Shown here in pieces: positions 1 through 5,061 of a stretch of DNA of 5,061 nucleotides; position 1 is the first letter of the stretch, and each line of letters opens with the position of its first letter. The notes under the pieces are model-generated. The model searched no databases and was not told where the DNA came from. It saw only the letters and a program-made list of their open reading frames with translations. This DNA comes from Planctomycetota bacterium (GTDB lineage: Bacteria > Planctomycetota > UBA8742 > SKZP01): assembly GCA_007127275.1 (NCBI GenBank), contig SKZP01000385.1, forward strand, positions 1 through 5,061, given 5' to 3'. The position numbers were made by a program, and so were the translations under genes.

Positions 1-1
1 C

Positions 2-730
2 ATGGTGCTCACGCTCGGCGGCAACGGCAGCAGCAGTGATGAGCGACAAGCGCGCAACGACGGCGACCGCGACCGCAACGGCGGCGCCGTCCTCGACGAG
101 GGCAACGACAACGACAACGGACCCGACGAGCCGAGCGAGCGGGAGAACGACACCCCCGGCCCCGCCGAGCCGCGCAACGGGGACAACGACACGAACAACG
201 ACACGAACAACGACGACAACGGCACCGACGAGGAGTACGACGACGGCATCCCCGAGGGGTTGCGCGACCCGATCACCGGCGAGCAGTTGGATCCGACGCC
301 GGAGCGCCGGCCCGACCTGTGGATCGAGGAGGGGCGAAACGAGGAGGAGCGTCGCGCCCGCGCCGCCTGGGTGGAGCGAATGAAATCGGTGAACAAACTT
401 TCCAGCCAGCGTCGCTTCGGAGAGGCCCTTGCGGAACTCGGCGAGTTCATTCGCGACTGGGAGGACTCGCTCGATGCGCAGCAGGTTCTGCGCTTTGCCA
501 GCGGCCGCGCCGAGGATATTCGCACAGCCGCCTCACAACGTTGGCTGGTCTGGCAACACGAGATTCAGCAAATGCTCGACGAGGGCATTTCCGCCTCGGA
601 GATACGTGCCGAGTTCGTCCCTCGCGTCGAGCGCTCCTTCGACGGCATTGACAGCCTCTATCGCAGCGCGATGGCCACGCTCGCGGACCTCGACGGCGAG
701 AACGACGGCGAGGACGACGGCGAGGAGTAA
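2..730 (+). CDS. 3' part of an unrecognised protein: acidic Asp/Asn-rich linker plus helical C-terminal domain
   Basis: The reading frame is open to the left edge, so the ATG at position 2 is probably internal and the true N-terminus lies outside; it ends at TAA 728-730. Counting from that ATG, residues 1-7 (MVLTLGG) are hydrophobic and could be the end of a transmembrane helix. Residues 12-85 are low-complexity, rich in Asp, Asn, Glu, Gly and Pro, including a tandem NDTN repeat, and look disordered. Residues 86-110 hold Pro-rich stretches (DPITGEQLDPTPERRPDLW). Residues 111-230 are predicted helical by eye, with a TPR-like helix pair around 137-175 (RRFGEALAELGEFIRDWEDS). The tail is strongly acidic (DGENDGEDDGEE). 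I do not recognise the family. A cytoplasmic or kinase-type N-terminal domain followed by a membrane helix and this extracytoplasmic part is one possibility, but it is inference only. Third positions are GC-rich as in the neighbours, and the helical part has amphipathic, protein-like composition, which supports real coding. Confidence 0.8.
   Translation: MVLTLGGNGSSSDERQARNDGDRDRNGGAVLDEGNDNDNGPDEPSERENDTPGPAEPRNGDNDTNNDTNNDDNGTDEEYDDGIPEGLRDPITGEQLDPTPERRPDLWIEEGRNEEERRARAAWVERMKSVNKLSSQRRFGEALAELGEFIRDWEDSLDAQQVLRFASGRAEDIRTAASQRWLVWQHEIQQMLDEGISASEIRAEFVPRVERSFDGIDSLYRSAMATLADLDGENDGEDDGEE
185..208 (+). repeat. Two perfect copies of a 12-base in-frame tandem repeat
   Basis: AACGACACGAAC occurs at 185-196 and again at 197-208 with no mismatch. 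It is in frame and encodes NDTN twice. It is followed by the related AACGACGACAACGG, and similar AACGACAACG units lie upstream (about 105-120). This is the core of the Asp/Asn-rich linker and a likely site of slippage-driven length variation. Confidence 0.85.
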
Positions 731-842
731 ACGTTGCCGAGCCGCGCAGTGGACGACAACGCGACACCGTCGAGCGCATCCGTTCAAATTCGACCGTGCG
801 TGTTCGGCAGCTTGCAGCGGCATCACAACGGGTTGCGTGCGA

Positions 843-863
843 CCCACCGACGAAGTCGGTGGG
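843..863. repeat. Perfect 9-bp stem hairpin with a GAA loop
   Basis: CCCACCGAC (843-851), GAA (852-854) and GTCGGTGGG (855-863) form a perfect stem with a three-base loop. It lies 113 bases after the left gene's stop. It is followed by CTTGGCGCAC rather than a T-run, so it is a poor intrinsic terminator. It looks more like a REP-type palindromic unit, perhaps the outer part of the same composite element as the large palindrome downstream. The pairing is seen directly. The REP reading is inference. Confidence 0.75.
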
Positions 864-885
864 CTTGGCGCACGGGTCCTTAAAA

Positions 886-901
886 CCGCGACGCGTCGCG
901 G
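886..901. repeat. Perfect 16-bp self-complementary palindrome
   Basis: CCGCGACGCGTCGCGG is identical to its own reverse complement over all 16 bases. It sits between the 843-863 hairpin and the large inverted repeat. A second, shorter perfect palindrome, TCGTCGACGA, lies at 910-919, at the edge of the large repeat's left arm. It could be a DNA-binding dyad or a module of the composite intergenic repeat, and the sequence alone does not decide between them. Confidence 0.7.
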
Positions 902-914
902 CGAAGTGGTCGTC

Positions 915-1134
915 GACGAACTCGCAATCTTGTAGCCCGAAGGGGCGGCCGAGGGTAGCTCAGGGCGGAAGCCCTGGGGTATCGTAGGCGAGCGCGCAAC
1001 GCACCACGCCTTGCCCCTCTCGAATCCGAAAGGGGGAGACTGGTTTGAGATCTGGCGCGTTCCTCGTACCCCCAGGGCTTTTCCCCGGCTCCCCTCGGCC
1101 GCCCCTTTCGGGGCTACAAGATTGCGAGTTCGTC
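915..1134. repeat. Large imperfect palindrome of about 220 bp with nested small hairpins
   Basis: The left arm starts at 915 and the right arm ends at 1134. The first 24 bases of the left arm (915-938) match the reverse complement of the right arm end (1111-1134) perfectly. Pairing then continues with small indels through the GGGGCGGCCGAGGG block (942-955) and the AGCCCTGGGG block (970-979) on the left. On the right it runs through their complements (about 1069-1105). Near the centre, CCCCT (about 1014-1018) faces AGGGG (about 1031-1035), so the element is one long dyad centred near 1024 rather than two arms around an unrelated insert. Nested hairpins include CAGGGC-GGAA-GCCCTG at 961-976 and GCCCC-TTTC-GGGGC at 1101-1114. 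It contains no transposase gene. It resembles palindromic intergenic elements I recall as frequent in Planctomycetes, but this is memory, not a search. RNA from either strand would fold into a long rod. Confidence 0.85.
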
Positions 1135-1273
1135 CACAGCCTCCTAAACAAGAGTCTCCCCCCGGCCGCGCGAGCCAAAGGTCCGCCCCTGCGTCCCGGC
1201 AGTCGGTGACGGGCCGCGGCTTTCTACCACGAACGGCGAGCCGGGGTGGTCTTCGTACCCACTGGCGTGCGAC

Positions 1274-1286
1274 GCATGTGACATGC
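1274..1286. promoter_or_regulatory. Small perfect dyad upstream of the Omp85 gene, possible operator
   Basis: GCATGT (1274-1279), G (1280) and ACATGC (1281-1286) form a perfect 6+1+6 inverted repeat, 71 bases before the chosen Omp85 start. Its position in a leader region would suit a regulator site, but it is short enough to arise by chance and has no second copy in the window that I noticed. The ATG of the longest version of the Omp85 frame (1283) lies inside it, with no good Shine-Dalgarno. Confidence 0.2.
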
Positions 1287-1342
1287 TTTCGAACGACCTG
1301 AACAAGCGAGTGCGGCCGGCGAGTTCGTTGCACGAGGGGAGC

Positions 1343-1347
1343 GGAAG
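1343..1347 (+). promoter_or_regulatory. Probable ribosome binding site deciding the GTG start of the Omp85 gene
   Basis: GGAAG lies 10 bases before GTG 1358-1360. Starting there gives an N-terminus beginning M-K-R-G-R, followed by a hydrophobic stretch and a lipobox Cys. That is the usual shape of a lipoprotein signal. The upstream ATG (1283) would add 25 residues of hydrophilic sequence before the signal and has no comparable site. A GAGGGGA at 1334-1340 is a further purine-rich stretch, but it is 17 bases away from the GTG. Confidence 0.5.
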
Positions 1348-1357
1348 CGGCCGCAAC

Positions 1358-3850
1358 GTGAAACGGGGCCGGTGCGCCCCCGGCATGGCACCGGTGGCGG
1401 CAACAATCACCGCGGTGGCGCTTTGCGCTCTGATGCTGGGCTGTTCGAGCACCGGTGCGGACGAGGCTGTGCCGGCGGCGCGCCACGGCGAGACCGGCGA
1501 ATGGGACCTCGCGCAGCCGAATCTTGCCGCTACCCGCGAAACCACGGAGGAGCGCCGGGCCGAGCCTTTCCGAGCCCGCCTCGACGACCGCGACGACGAC
1601 GCGTGGCTGACGCAGCCGCCACGACCGCGCACACGCGACGGTGACGCACCGCCCGAGCGAGATCGACGCGACCCCACGGCGAAGCTGGAGCCGTTGCCGG
1701 CGCTCGGCGAGTGGGACATCGACGACTGGGCGCTGGGCGAAAGCGTCGGCATCAGTGGCGCCGACCGCACGATCTTGCTCGGCATCGCCGGCAACCGCGC
1801 CGTCACCGACGCCACCTTGCGCGAGGCGGCGGCCGACGCACTGAAGGATCTTGCCGAGTTGCCCGCCCCGCGTCTTGCGGAGCTTGAGCGGGAGCCGCGC
1901 CGCGCCGCTCTCGAGGGGTACCACCGGCAGATCCGCGCCATCACCGACGACGCGGCGCACTTGATGCAGCGCCACTACGAATCCGTCGGGTACTACTGGG
2001 CCCGCACGAGTGTGGAGTGGCACATCGACGAGGGGGACCCGCGCCTGGTTGCGGTGACGTTTCGCGTCTTGCGCGAAGAGCCGCGGGTGCGCCTCGAGAG
2101 CGTCGAGTTCTACGGCGTCGACGCCTTTGACCCGGCCGGGCTGCGCGACCTCTTCGGCACGCCCGACGCGATCCTGTTCGGCCAGACCTTTTATGTGGAG
2201 TCGACCGTCGAGCAAGCCCGCAACGACATGCTGGCGATGTACCGGCAAGCGGGCTACCTGCGCGCGCAGATTCGCGTGCACGAGCCGCGCACCGAGGCAC
2301 AGTGGTCGTGGAGCCCGGGGCGCTCCACGGACCTGCCGCCGGACCGGGCGCGGGTTATTGTCGAGGTGAACGAGGGCCGCCTCTACCGCCTCTCCGAGAT
2401 TCGCCTGCGCCTACCGGGCTACGAGGGGGTTGCGCCGTTGCCGCCGCAGCTTGAAGAAGCGCTCGCTCGGTTTCTCGGGGAGCCGTATCGGCGCAACGAT
2501 CATGTGTTGATTCTCGCGGAAGTGAAGGAGTTCTACCAGGACCGCGGCTATGCACACGTGCACATCGGCGAGGAAGAGACCGACATTGACGACTCTCGTG
2601 GGCAGGTCACGCTGACCGTGCGCGTGGACCCCGGCCGCGTCTACACCGTCGGCGAGATAACCGTGGAAGCCGAAAGCCTCTCCGAATCCTTCCTGCGCCG
2701 GATCATGCCGTTGCGCTCCGGCGAGGTCTACCGCATCTCCGAGGTGCGCGCCGCGTACCGACAACTGATGCGTACGGAGATCGTGCGCACGCCTCGCATC
2801 GAGATTGTGCATACCGAGGAAGCGTCCGGCTCCGTTGACTTGGCGGTGACGCTCGAGGAGATGCCCTCGGTGGAGCTGAGCCCGTATGTCGGCTGGGGCA
2901 GCTACGAGCAGTTGCGCGGCTCGCTGAAGCTCTCCGAGCACAATCTCTTTTCCGCCGCCCGTGTCCTGTCGATGGAAGTCGGTGCCTCGCTGAAGTCGGA
3001 GTGGGCGGAGATCACCTTCAGTGACCCGTGGACCTTGGGCGGCGACTGGCCGTACTCGGTCAGCGGTTTTTACCTGCGCCGCGACGACCCGGACTTTTCG
3101 CGCCAGGAAGTGGGCCTCAAGGTCTCCTTGCGCCACGCCTTCTCGCCGCAATTCGACGTAGGGCTCTTTTACCAGTACGTCGATTCGCGCGCCTTCAACC
3201 TCGACGACCCCTTGATCGACACGCGCGATTTCGAGGCGAAGTTGGGGACCCTTTCGCTGCGGGCGCAATTCGCCACGGTCGCCGACCGCCTGTCGCCGGT
3301 GGCGGGGATGGTGCACACGCTGAACATGAGCCTTTCCGCCGAGGCCTTGGGATCCACCGTCGACTTTTCGCACATCCGCTTGCAGAGCGTGTTCTACGTG
3401 CCAATTGACCGCGAGTCGCGACTGGTGCTTGCGCTGCGCTACCTCGGCGAGGTGAATCTGCCGCTAGGGGACACGGAGGCGGAGGAGATTCCCGTTCAGG
3501 AACGCATCTACAACGGCGGCGCGACCTCGGTGCGCTCCTTCGGACAGCACGGCCTGCGCCGCTTCGGCGACCCCGGCGCAATCGGCGGCCAAGGCCGCAA
3601 CGTCGCCACGGCAGAGGTACGCTTTCCGTTGCTGATGGAAGCGGGCCTCGACGGGGCCCTGTTCGCCGACGCCGGGAATCTCGCCGCGAGCCTGCCCGGG
3701 TTCTTCAACCACTGGAGCTTCGCCTTCGGCTTCGGGCTGCGCTACGTCACCCCCGTCGGCCCAGCTCGCCTGGACGTCGCTTGGAGCCCGATGCCGCGCC
3801 ACGACGAGGAGCGCTGGCACCTCCACTTCTGGATCGGCTTTCCCTTCTGA
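1358..3850 (+). CDS. BamA/TamA-family (Omp85) outer membrane protein with lipoprotein-like signal and about four POTRA domains
   Basis: Omp85 proteins insert barrel proteins into, or move proteins across, the outer membrane, using periplasmic POTRA repeats and a C-terminal 16-strand barrel. From GTG 1358 the product is 830 residues. Residues 1-28 form a signal (KRGR, a hydrophobic core, then LMLGC) with Cys29 as the likely lipidation site. Residues 30-135 are charged and probably disordered. POTRA-like repeats follow at about 137-239 (LLGIAGNRAV), 243-340 (VRLESVEFYGVD), 342-425 and 427-503. The barrel spans about 506-830. It carries the family landmarks YNGGATSVRSFG (718-729, the loop-6 region), GGQ...VATAEVRFPL (743-758), GALFADAGNL (766-775), GFGLRYVTPVGPARLDVAW (791-809) and a terminal Phe as beta-signal. 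The loop-6 tetrad is VRSF rather than VRGF/Y. Length and the lipobox favour a TamA/TamL-like member over a standard BamA, but which role it has is not settled. The family call is secure. The start codon is inferred, with ATG 1283 and ATG 1385 as alternatives. Confidence 0.95.
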   Translation: MKRGRCAPGMAPVAATITAVALCALMLGCSSTGADEAVPAARHGETGEWDLAQPNLAATRETTEERRAEPFRARLDDRDDDAWLTQPPRPRTRDGDAPPERDRRDPTAKLEPLPALGEWDIDDWALGESVGISGADRTILLGIAGNRAVTDATLREAAADALKDLAELPAPRLAELEREPRRAALEGYHRQIRAITDDAAHLMQRHYESVGYYWARTSVEWHIDEGDPRLVAVTFRVLREEPRVRLESVEFYGVDAFDPAGLRDLFGTPDAILFGQTFYVESTVEQARNDMLAMYRQAGYLRAQIRVHEPRTEAQWSWSPGRSTDLPPDRARVIVEVNEGRLYRLSEIRLRLPGYEGVAPLPPQLEEALARFLGEPYRRNDHVLILAEVKEFYQDRGYAHVHIGEEETDIDDSRGQVTLTVRVDPGRVYTVGEITVEAESLSESFLRRIMPLRSGEVYRISEVRAAYRQLMRTEIVRTPRIEIVHTEEASGSVDLAVTLEEMPSVELSPYVGWGSYEQLRGSLKLSEHNLFSAARVLSMEVGASLKSEWAEITFSDPWTLGGDWPYSVSGFYLRRDDPDFSRQEVGLKVSLRHAFSPQFDVGLFYQYVDSRAFNLDDPLIDTRDFEAKLGTLSLRAQFATVADRLSPVAGMVHTLNMSLSAEALGSTVDFSHIRLQSVFYVPIDRESRLVLALRYLGEVNLPLGDTEAEEIPVQERIYNGGATSVRSFGQHGLRRFGDPGAIGGQGRNVATAEVRFPLLMEAGLDGALFADAGNLAASLPGFFNHWSFAFGFGLRYVTPVGPARLDVAWSPMPRHDEERWHLHFWIGFPF

Positions 3851-4828
3851 ACCGCTCAACACTCGATCACTCTCCGAGTTCTCCGCGACAAAACCGCACG
3901 GCCTCGCCGCACCGGCGAAGGAAACGCGTCGCGGCCCGTCGGTTTCGCAGCCGCCGAAGAGCCAGAAGCTGAACAGAAACAGCAGTCCGCAGATCACGAT
4001 CAACGCGGCGTAGAACAGCAGTTGCACCCCGAAGGATTGCTGGCCGACCCCCTCGCCGAGGATACCGAGTTGCGAGAGGTGCTTCTCGCGAAAGCTCGGC
4101 TGGGCCTCCCGCGAACGGTAGGCCTTGTCCGTCCGGCGCACGACGACACCCTCGCCAGCGGCCTCACCGTTCGTTGCGCCGGCATCGCTGGCGTTGGCCG
4201 CCGGTGATTCCGCCGGTCTCGTCGGCGGTTTCCGTTCGGCCGCCGGCGCGTCGTCGAGTTCCAACTCTTCGCCGAGGTCGTCCCCCACCTCGGGCAACGG
4301 CCCCGAGTCCGCGGCATCTGCGTCTGTATCTGCCGCCACACCGTCTTGCGCAACCGGGGCGGCGCCGTCGCTGGGAACCAGCGGACGCACAAGGGCCGGC
4401 GCCGTGCCCTTTGGCTTCGCCGGGCGGCCCTCGGTCGAGGAACGAACAAGTGCCGGCTTCGCCGCCTCCGCGGCGGGTGCCGACGCGTCTACGTGCAGGC
4501 GCAGCACACTGCGACCCATGCGGATCTCGTCGCCGTCATGCAGCGGCGTAGGCTGTATGATCGCCGTGCCGTTGACTTGCGTTCGGTTGACCGCGCCGAG
4601 ATCTTCAATTTCCACGCTGCCGTCGGCGGCACAGCGAACTCGTGCGTGATAGCGCGAGGCTTTGCGGTCCTTCAGCGGCAAGCCCGCATCCGGCGCACGC
4701 CCTACCGTCAGCGTTCGCGCAGGCGTTAGCGCGACCTCGCGACCCGCCTCCGGACCCTTCTCGACGCGCAGCATCCACGGCGCCGCCGCCGAGGCCGAGC
4801 TCGCCCGTTCATTCCCCTCCGTCGGCAC
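3464..4828 (-). CDS. FHA-domain protein with one transmembrane helix; C-terminal tail overlaps the Omp85 gene
   Basis: FHA domains bind phosphothreonine peptides, usually on targets of Ser/Thr kinases. From GTG 4828 the product is 454 residues. The FHA domain spans about 19-114. Visible landmarks are VGR (42-44), the phosphate-binding SRYHA stretch (58-62), DLGAVNRTQVNG (76-87) and DGDEIRMG (98-105). The usual NGT is NRT here (81-83). Residues 115-225 form an Ala/Pro/acid-rich linker. A basic stretch (RRTDKAYRSR, 231-240) precedes a single membrane helix at about 268-291, so by the positive-inside rule the FHA domain is cytoplasmic. After the helix the frame stays open through the space between the genes. 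From Ser327 onward it lies antisense to the Omp85 gene, ending at TAG 3464-3466. The part up to about residue 300 is convincing. The tail may be genuine overprinting, or an artefact of a frameshift, since both other frames have stop codons at about 3855-3885. No partner kinase is visible. The gene converges on the Omp85 gene. Confidence 0.85.
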   Translation of the reverse strand: MPTEGNERASSASAAAPWMLRVEKGPEAGREVALTPARTLTVGRAPDAGLPLKDRKASRYHARVRCAADGSVEIEDLGAVNRTQVNGTAIIQPTPLHDGDEIRMGRSVLRLHVDASAPAAEAAKPALVRSSTEGRPAKPKGTAPALVRPLVPSDGAAPVAQDGVAADTDADAADSGPLPEVGDDLGEELELDDAPAAERKPPTRPAESPAANASDAGATNGEAAGEGVVVRRTDKAYRSREAQPSFREKHLSQLGILGEGVGQQSFGVQLLFYAALIVICGLLFLFSFWLFGGCETDGPRRVSFAGAARPCGFVAENSESDRVLSGSEGKADPEVEVPALLVVARHRAPSDVQASWADGGDVAQPEAEGEAPVVEEPGQARGEIPGVGEQGPVEARFHQQRKAYLCRGDVAALAADCAGVAEAAQAVLSEGAHRGRAAVVDAFLNGNLLRLRVP

Positions 4829-4833
4829 CTGTG

Positions 4834-4842
4834 CTCCTCCTT
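4834..4842 (-). promoter_or_regulatory. Strong Shine-Dalgarno fixing the GTG start of the FHA gene
   Basis: Read on the minus strand, AAGGAGGAG is followed by CACAG and then GTG (4828-4826). The core GGAGG is 7 bases from the start, which is near ideal. This site favours GTG 4828 over the more upstream in-frame GTG at 4879, which would add 17 residues and place this Shine-Dalgarno inside the coding region. The nearby ATG at 4812-4810 also follows a GGAGGGG but is out of frame with the FHA domain. Confidence 0.85.
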
Positions 4843-5061
4843 CGAACGCAGCAGCAACGACTTCCCCCACACCCCACACTCCCTGCCGGCTCGCCTGCCA
4901 GCATACGGTCCCGCCGCAGCCAATGCACGAGCGTACCCTCCCCCACCGAGCCCGGCAGGGGTGCCGCCGGCACTGGTTGCAGAAAGGAAGCTTGGGAAGC
5001 CACGCACGTTTGCGCCTTGCGCTCGGCTCAGTGATGGAAACGTAACCGCTCTCGCACCGCG
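4843..5061. other. Upstream region of the FHA gene; no gene recognised
   Basis: These 219 bases reach the right edge. Short open frames exist on both strands, but their translations are Arg/Pro/Ser-rich and unlike any protein I know. A weak 5-bp hairpin, CGGCA-GGGG-TGCCG, lies at 4953-4966. The promoter of the FHA gene should be here, but I cannot pick out -35 and -10 boxes with confidence. Confidence 0.5.

Larger units (their letters stand above)
731..1357. other. Intergenic region of about 630 bases with multiple palindromes and no convincing gene
   Basis: Between the stop of the left gene and the chosen start of the Omp85 gene there is no frame with protein-like composition. The short open frames here are antisense or palindrome-derived. 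Two of them, one per strand, both read TNSQSCSP because they cross the two arms of the same inverted repeat. The region holds the hairpin at 843-863, the 16-bp palindrome at 886-901, the large palindrome at 915-1134 and a small dyad at 1274-1286. I see no tRNA, no rRNA, no convincing sigma-70 promoter and no hairpin followed by a T-run. Transcription signals for the Omp85 gene should lie in 1135-1357, but none is clear by eye. Confidence 0.75.

Noticed and set aside
843..863. Intrinsic terminator for the left gene
   Set aside because: The stem is strong, but no T-run follows and it is 113 bases past the stop codon. It is kept only as a hairpin repeat.
796..1178. Two small open frames, one per strand, that share TNSQSCSP
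   Set aside because: The shared peptide arises because both frames read the two arms of the same inverted repeat, so it is an effect of the palindrome rather than of related genes.
533..2281. Long minus-strand open frame of 582 codons across the intergenic region and the start of the Omp85 gene
   Set aside because: It is antisense to two genes with clear or likely coding on the plus strand, crosses the large palindrome, and its translation shows no domain. High GC content leaves such frames open by chance.
2411..3373. Minus-strand open frame of 320 codons inside the Omp85 gene
   Set aside because: It lies wholly antisense to the POTRA and barrel coding region, whose family motifs are unmistakable. 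The translation is His/Arg/Gly-rich and not protein-like.
3904..3918. Terminator hairpin TCGCCG-CAC-CGGCGA between the convergent genes
   Set aside because: It has a six-base stem with no adjacent T-run on either strand; the nearest, GGTTTT on the minus strand, is about 10 bases away. It also lies within the open FHA frame.
4125..4649. Plus-strand open frame of 174 codons opposite the FHA gene
   Set aside because: It is Ser/Ala/Thr-rich and antisense to the clear FHA domain and linker, and I found no convincing ribosome binding site for it.
4829..4879. Extended N-terminus of the FHA protein from GTG 4879
   Set aside because: The near-perfect AAGGAGGAG at 4834-4842 sits just before GTG 4828 and would be inside the coding region if the longer start were used.
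1..5061. CRISPR arrays, tRNA or rRNA genes, insertion-sequence transposases
   Set aside because: I saw no regularly spaced direct repeats, no cloverleaf-like sequence and no transposase motif on either strand.

Overview
This is a GC-rich chromosomal window from a diderm bacterium. It holds three protein genes and one large structured intergenic region. The outer-membrane Omp85 barrel gene shows an outer membrane. The FHA-domain membrane protein fits a phylum with much Ser/Thr phospho-signalling. The very large palindromic intergenic element resembles, from memory and not from any search, elements common in Planctomycetes and related PVC bacteria. A planctomycete-like source is therefore my best guess, but it is an inference, and myxobacterial or other deltaproteobacterial-type lineages are not excluded.

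Layout. (1) Positions 2-730, + strand: the 3' part of a gene cut by the left edge. It encodes a possible membrane-segment remnant, an Asp/Asn-rich low-complexity linker, a helical domain and an acidic tail. (2) Positions 731-1357: about 630 bases without a convincing gene. They contain a 9-bp hairpin (843-863), a perfect 16-bp palindrome (886-901), a roughly 220-bp imperfect palindrome with nested small hairpins (915-1134), and a small dyad (1274-1286) upstream of the next gene. (3) Positions 1358-3850, + strand: a BamA/TamA-type (Omp85) protein with a lipoprotein-like signal, a disordered linker, about four POTRA domains and a C-terminal beta-barrel ending in Phe. (4) Positions 3464-4828, - strand: an FHA-domain protein with a single transmembrane helix. 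It has an excellent Shine-Dalgarno and a GTG start. Its reading frame runs on past the membrane helix and overlaps the last 387 bases of the Omp85 gene on the opposite strand. (5) Positions 4843-5061: the upstream region of the FHA gene, with no recognised gene.

How the parts may work together. The Omp85 protein would assemble or transport proteins at the outer membrane. The FHA protein would read phosphothreonine signals at the cytoplasmic face of the inner membrane. The two genes converge, so they are not an operon, and no direct functional link is shown. The features most worth a second look are the composite palindromic element, the long tail-to-tail coding overlap, and the lipobox in front of an Omp85 barrel.
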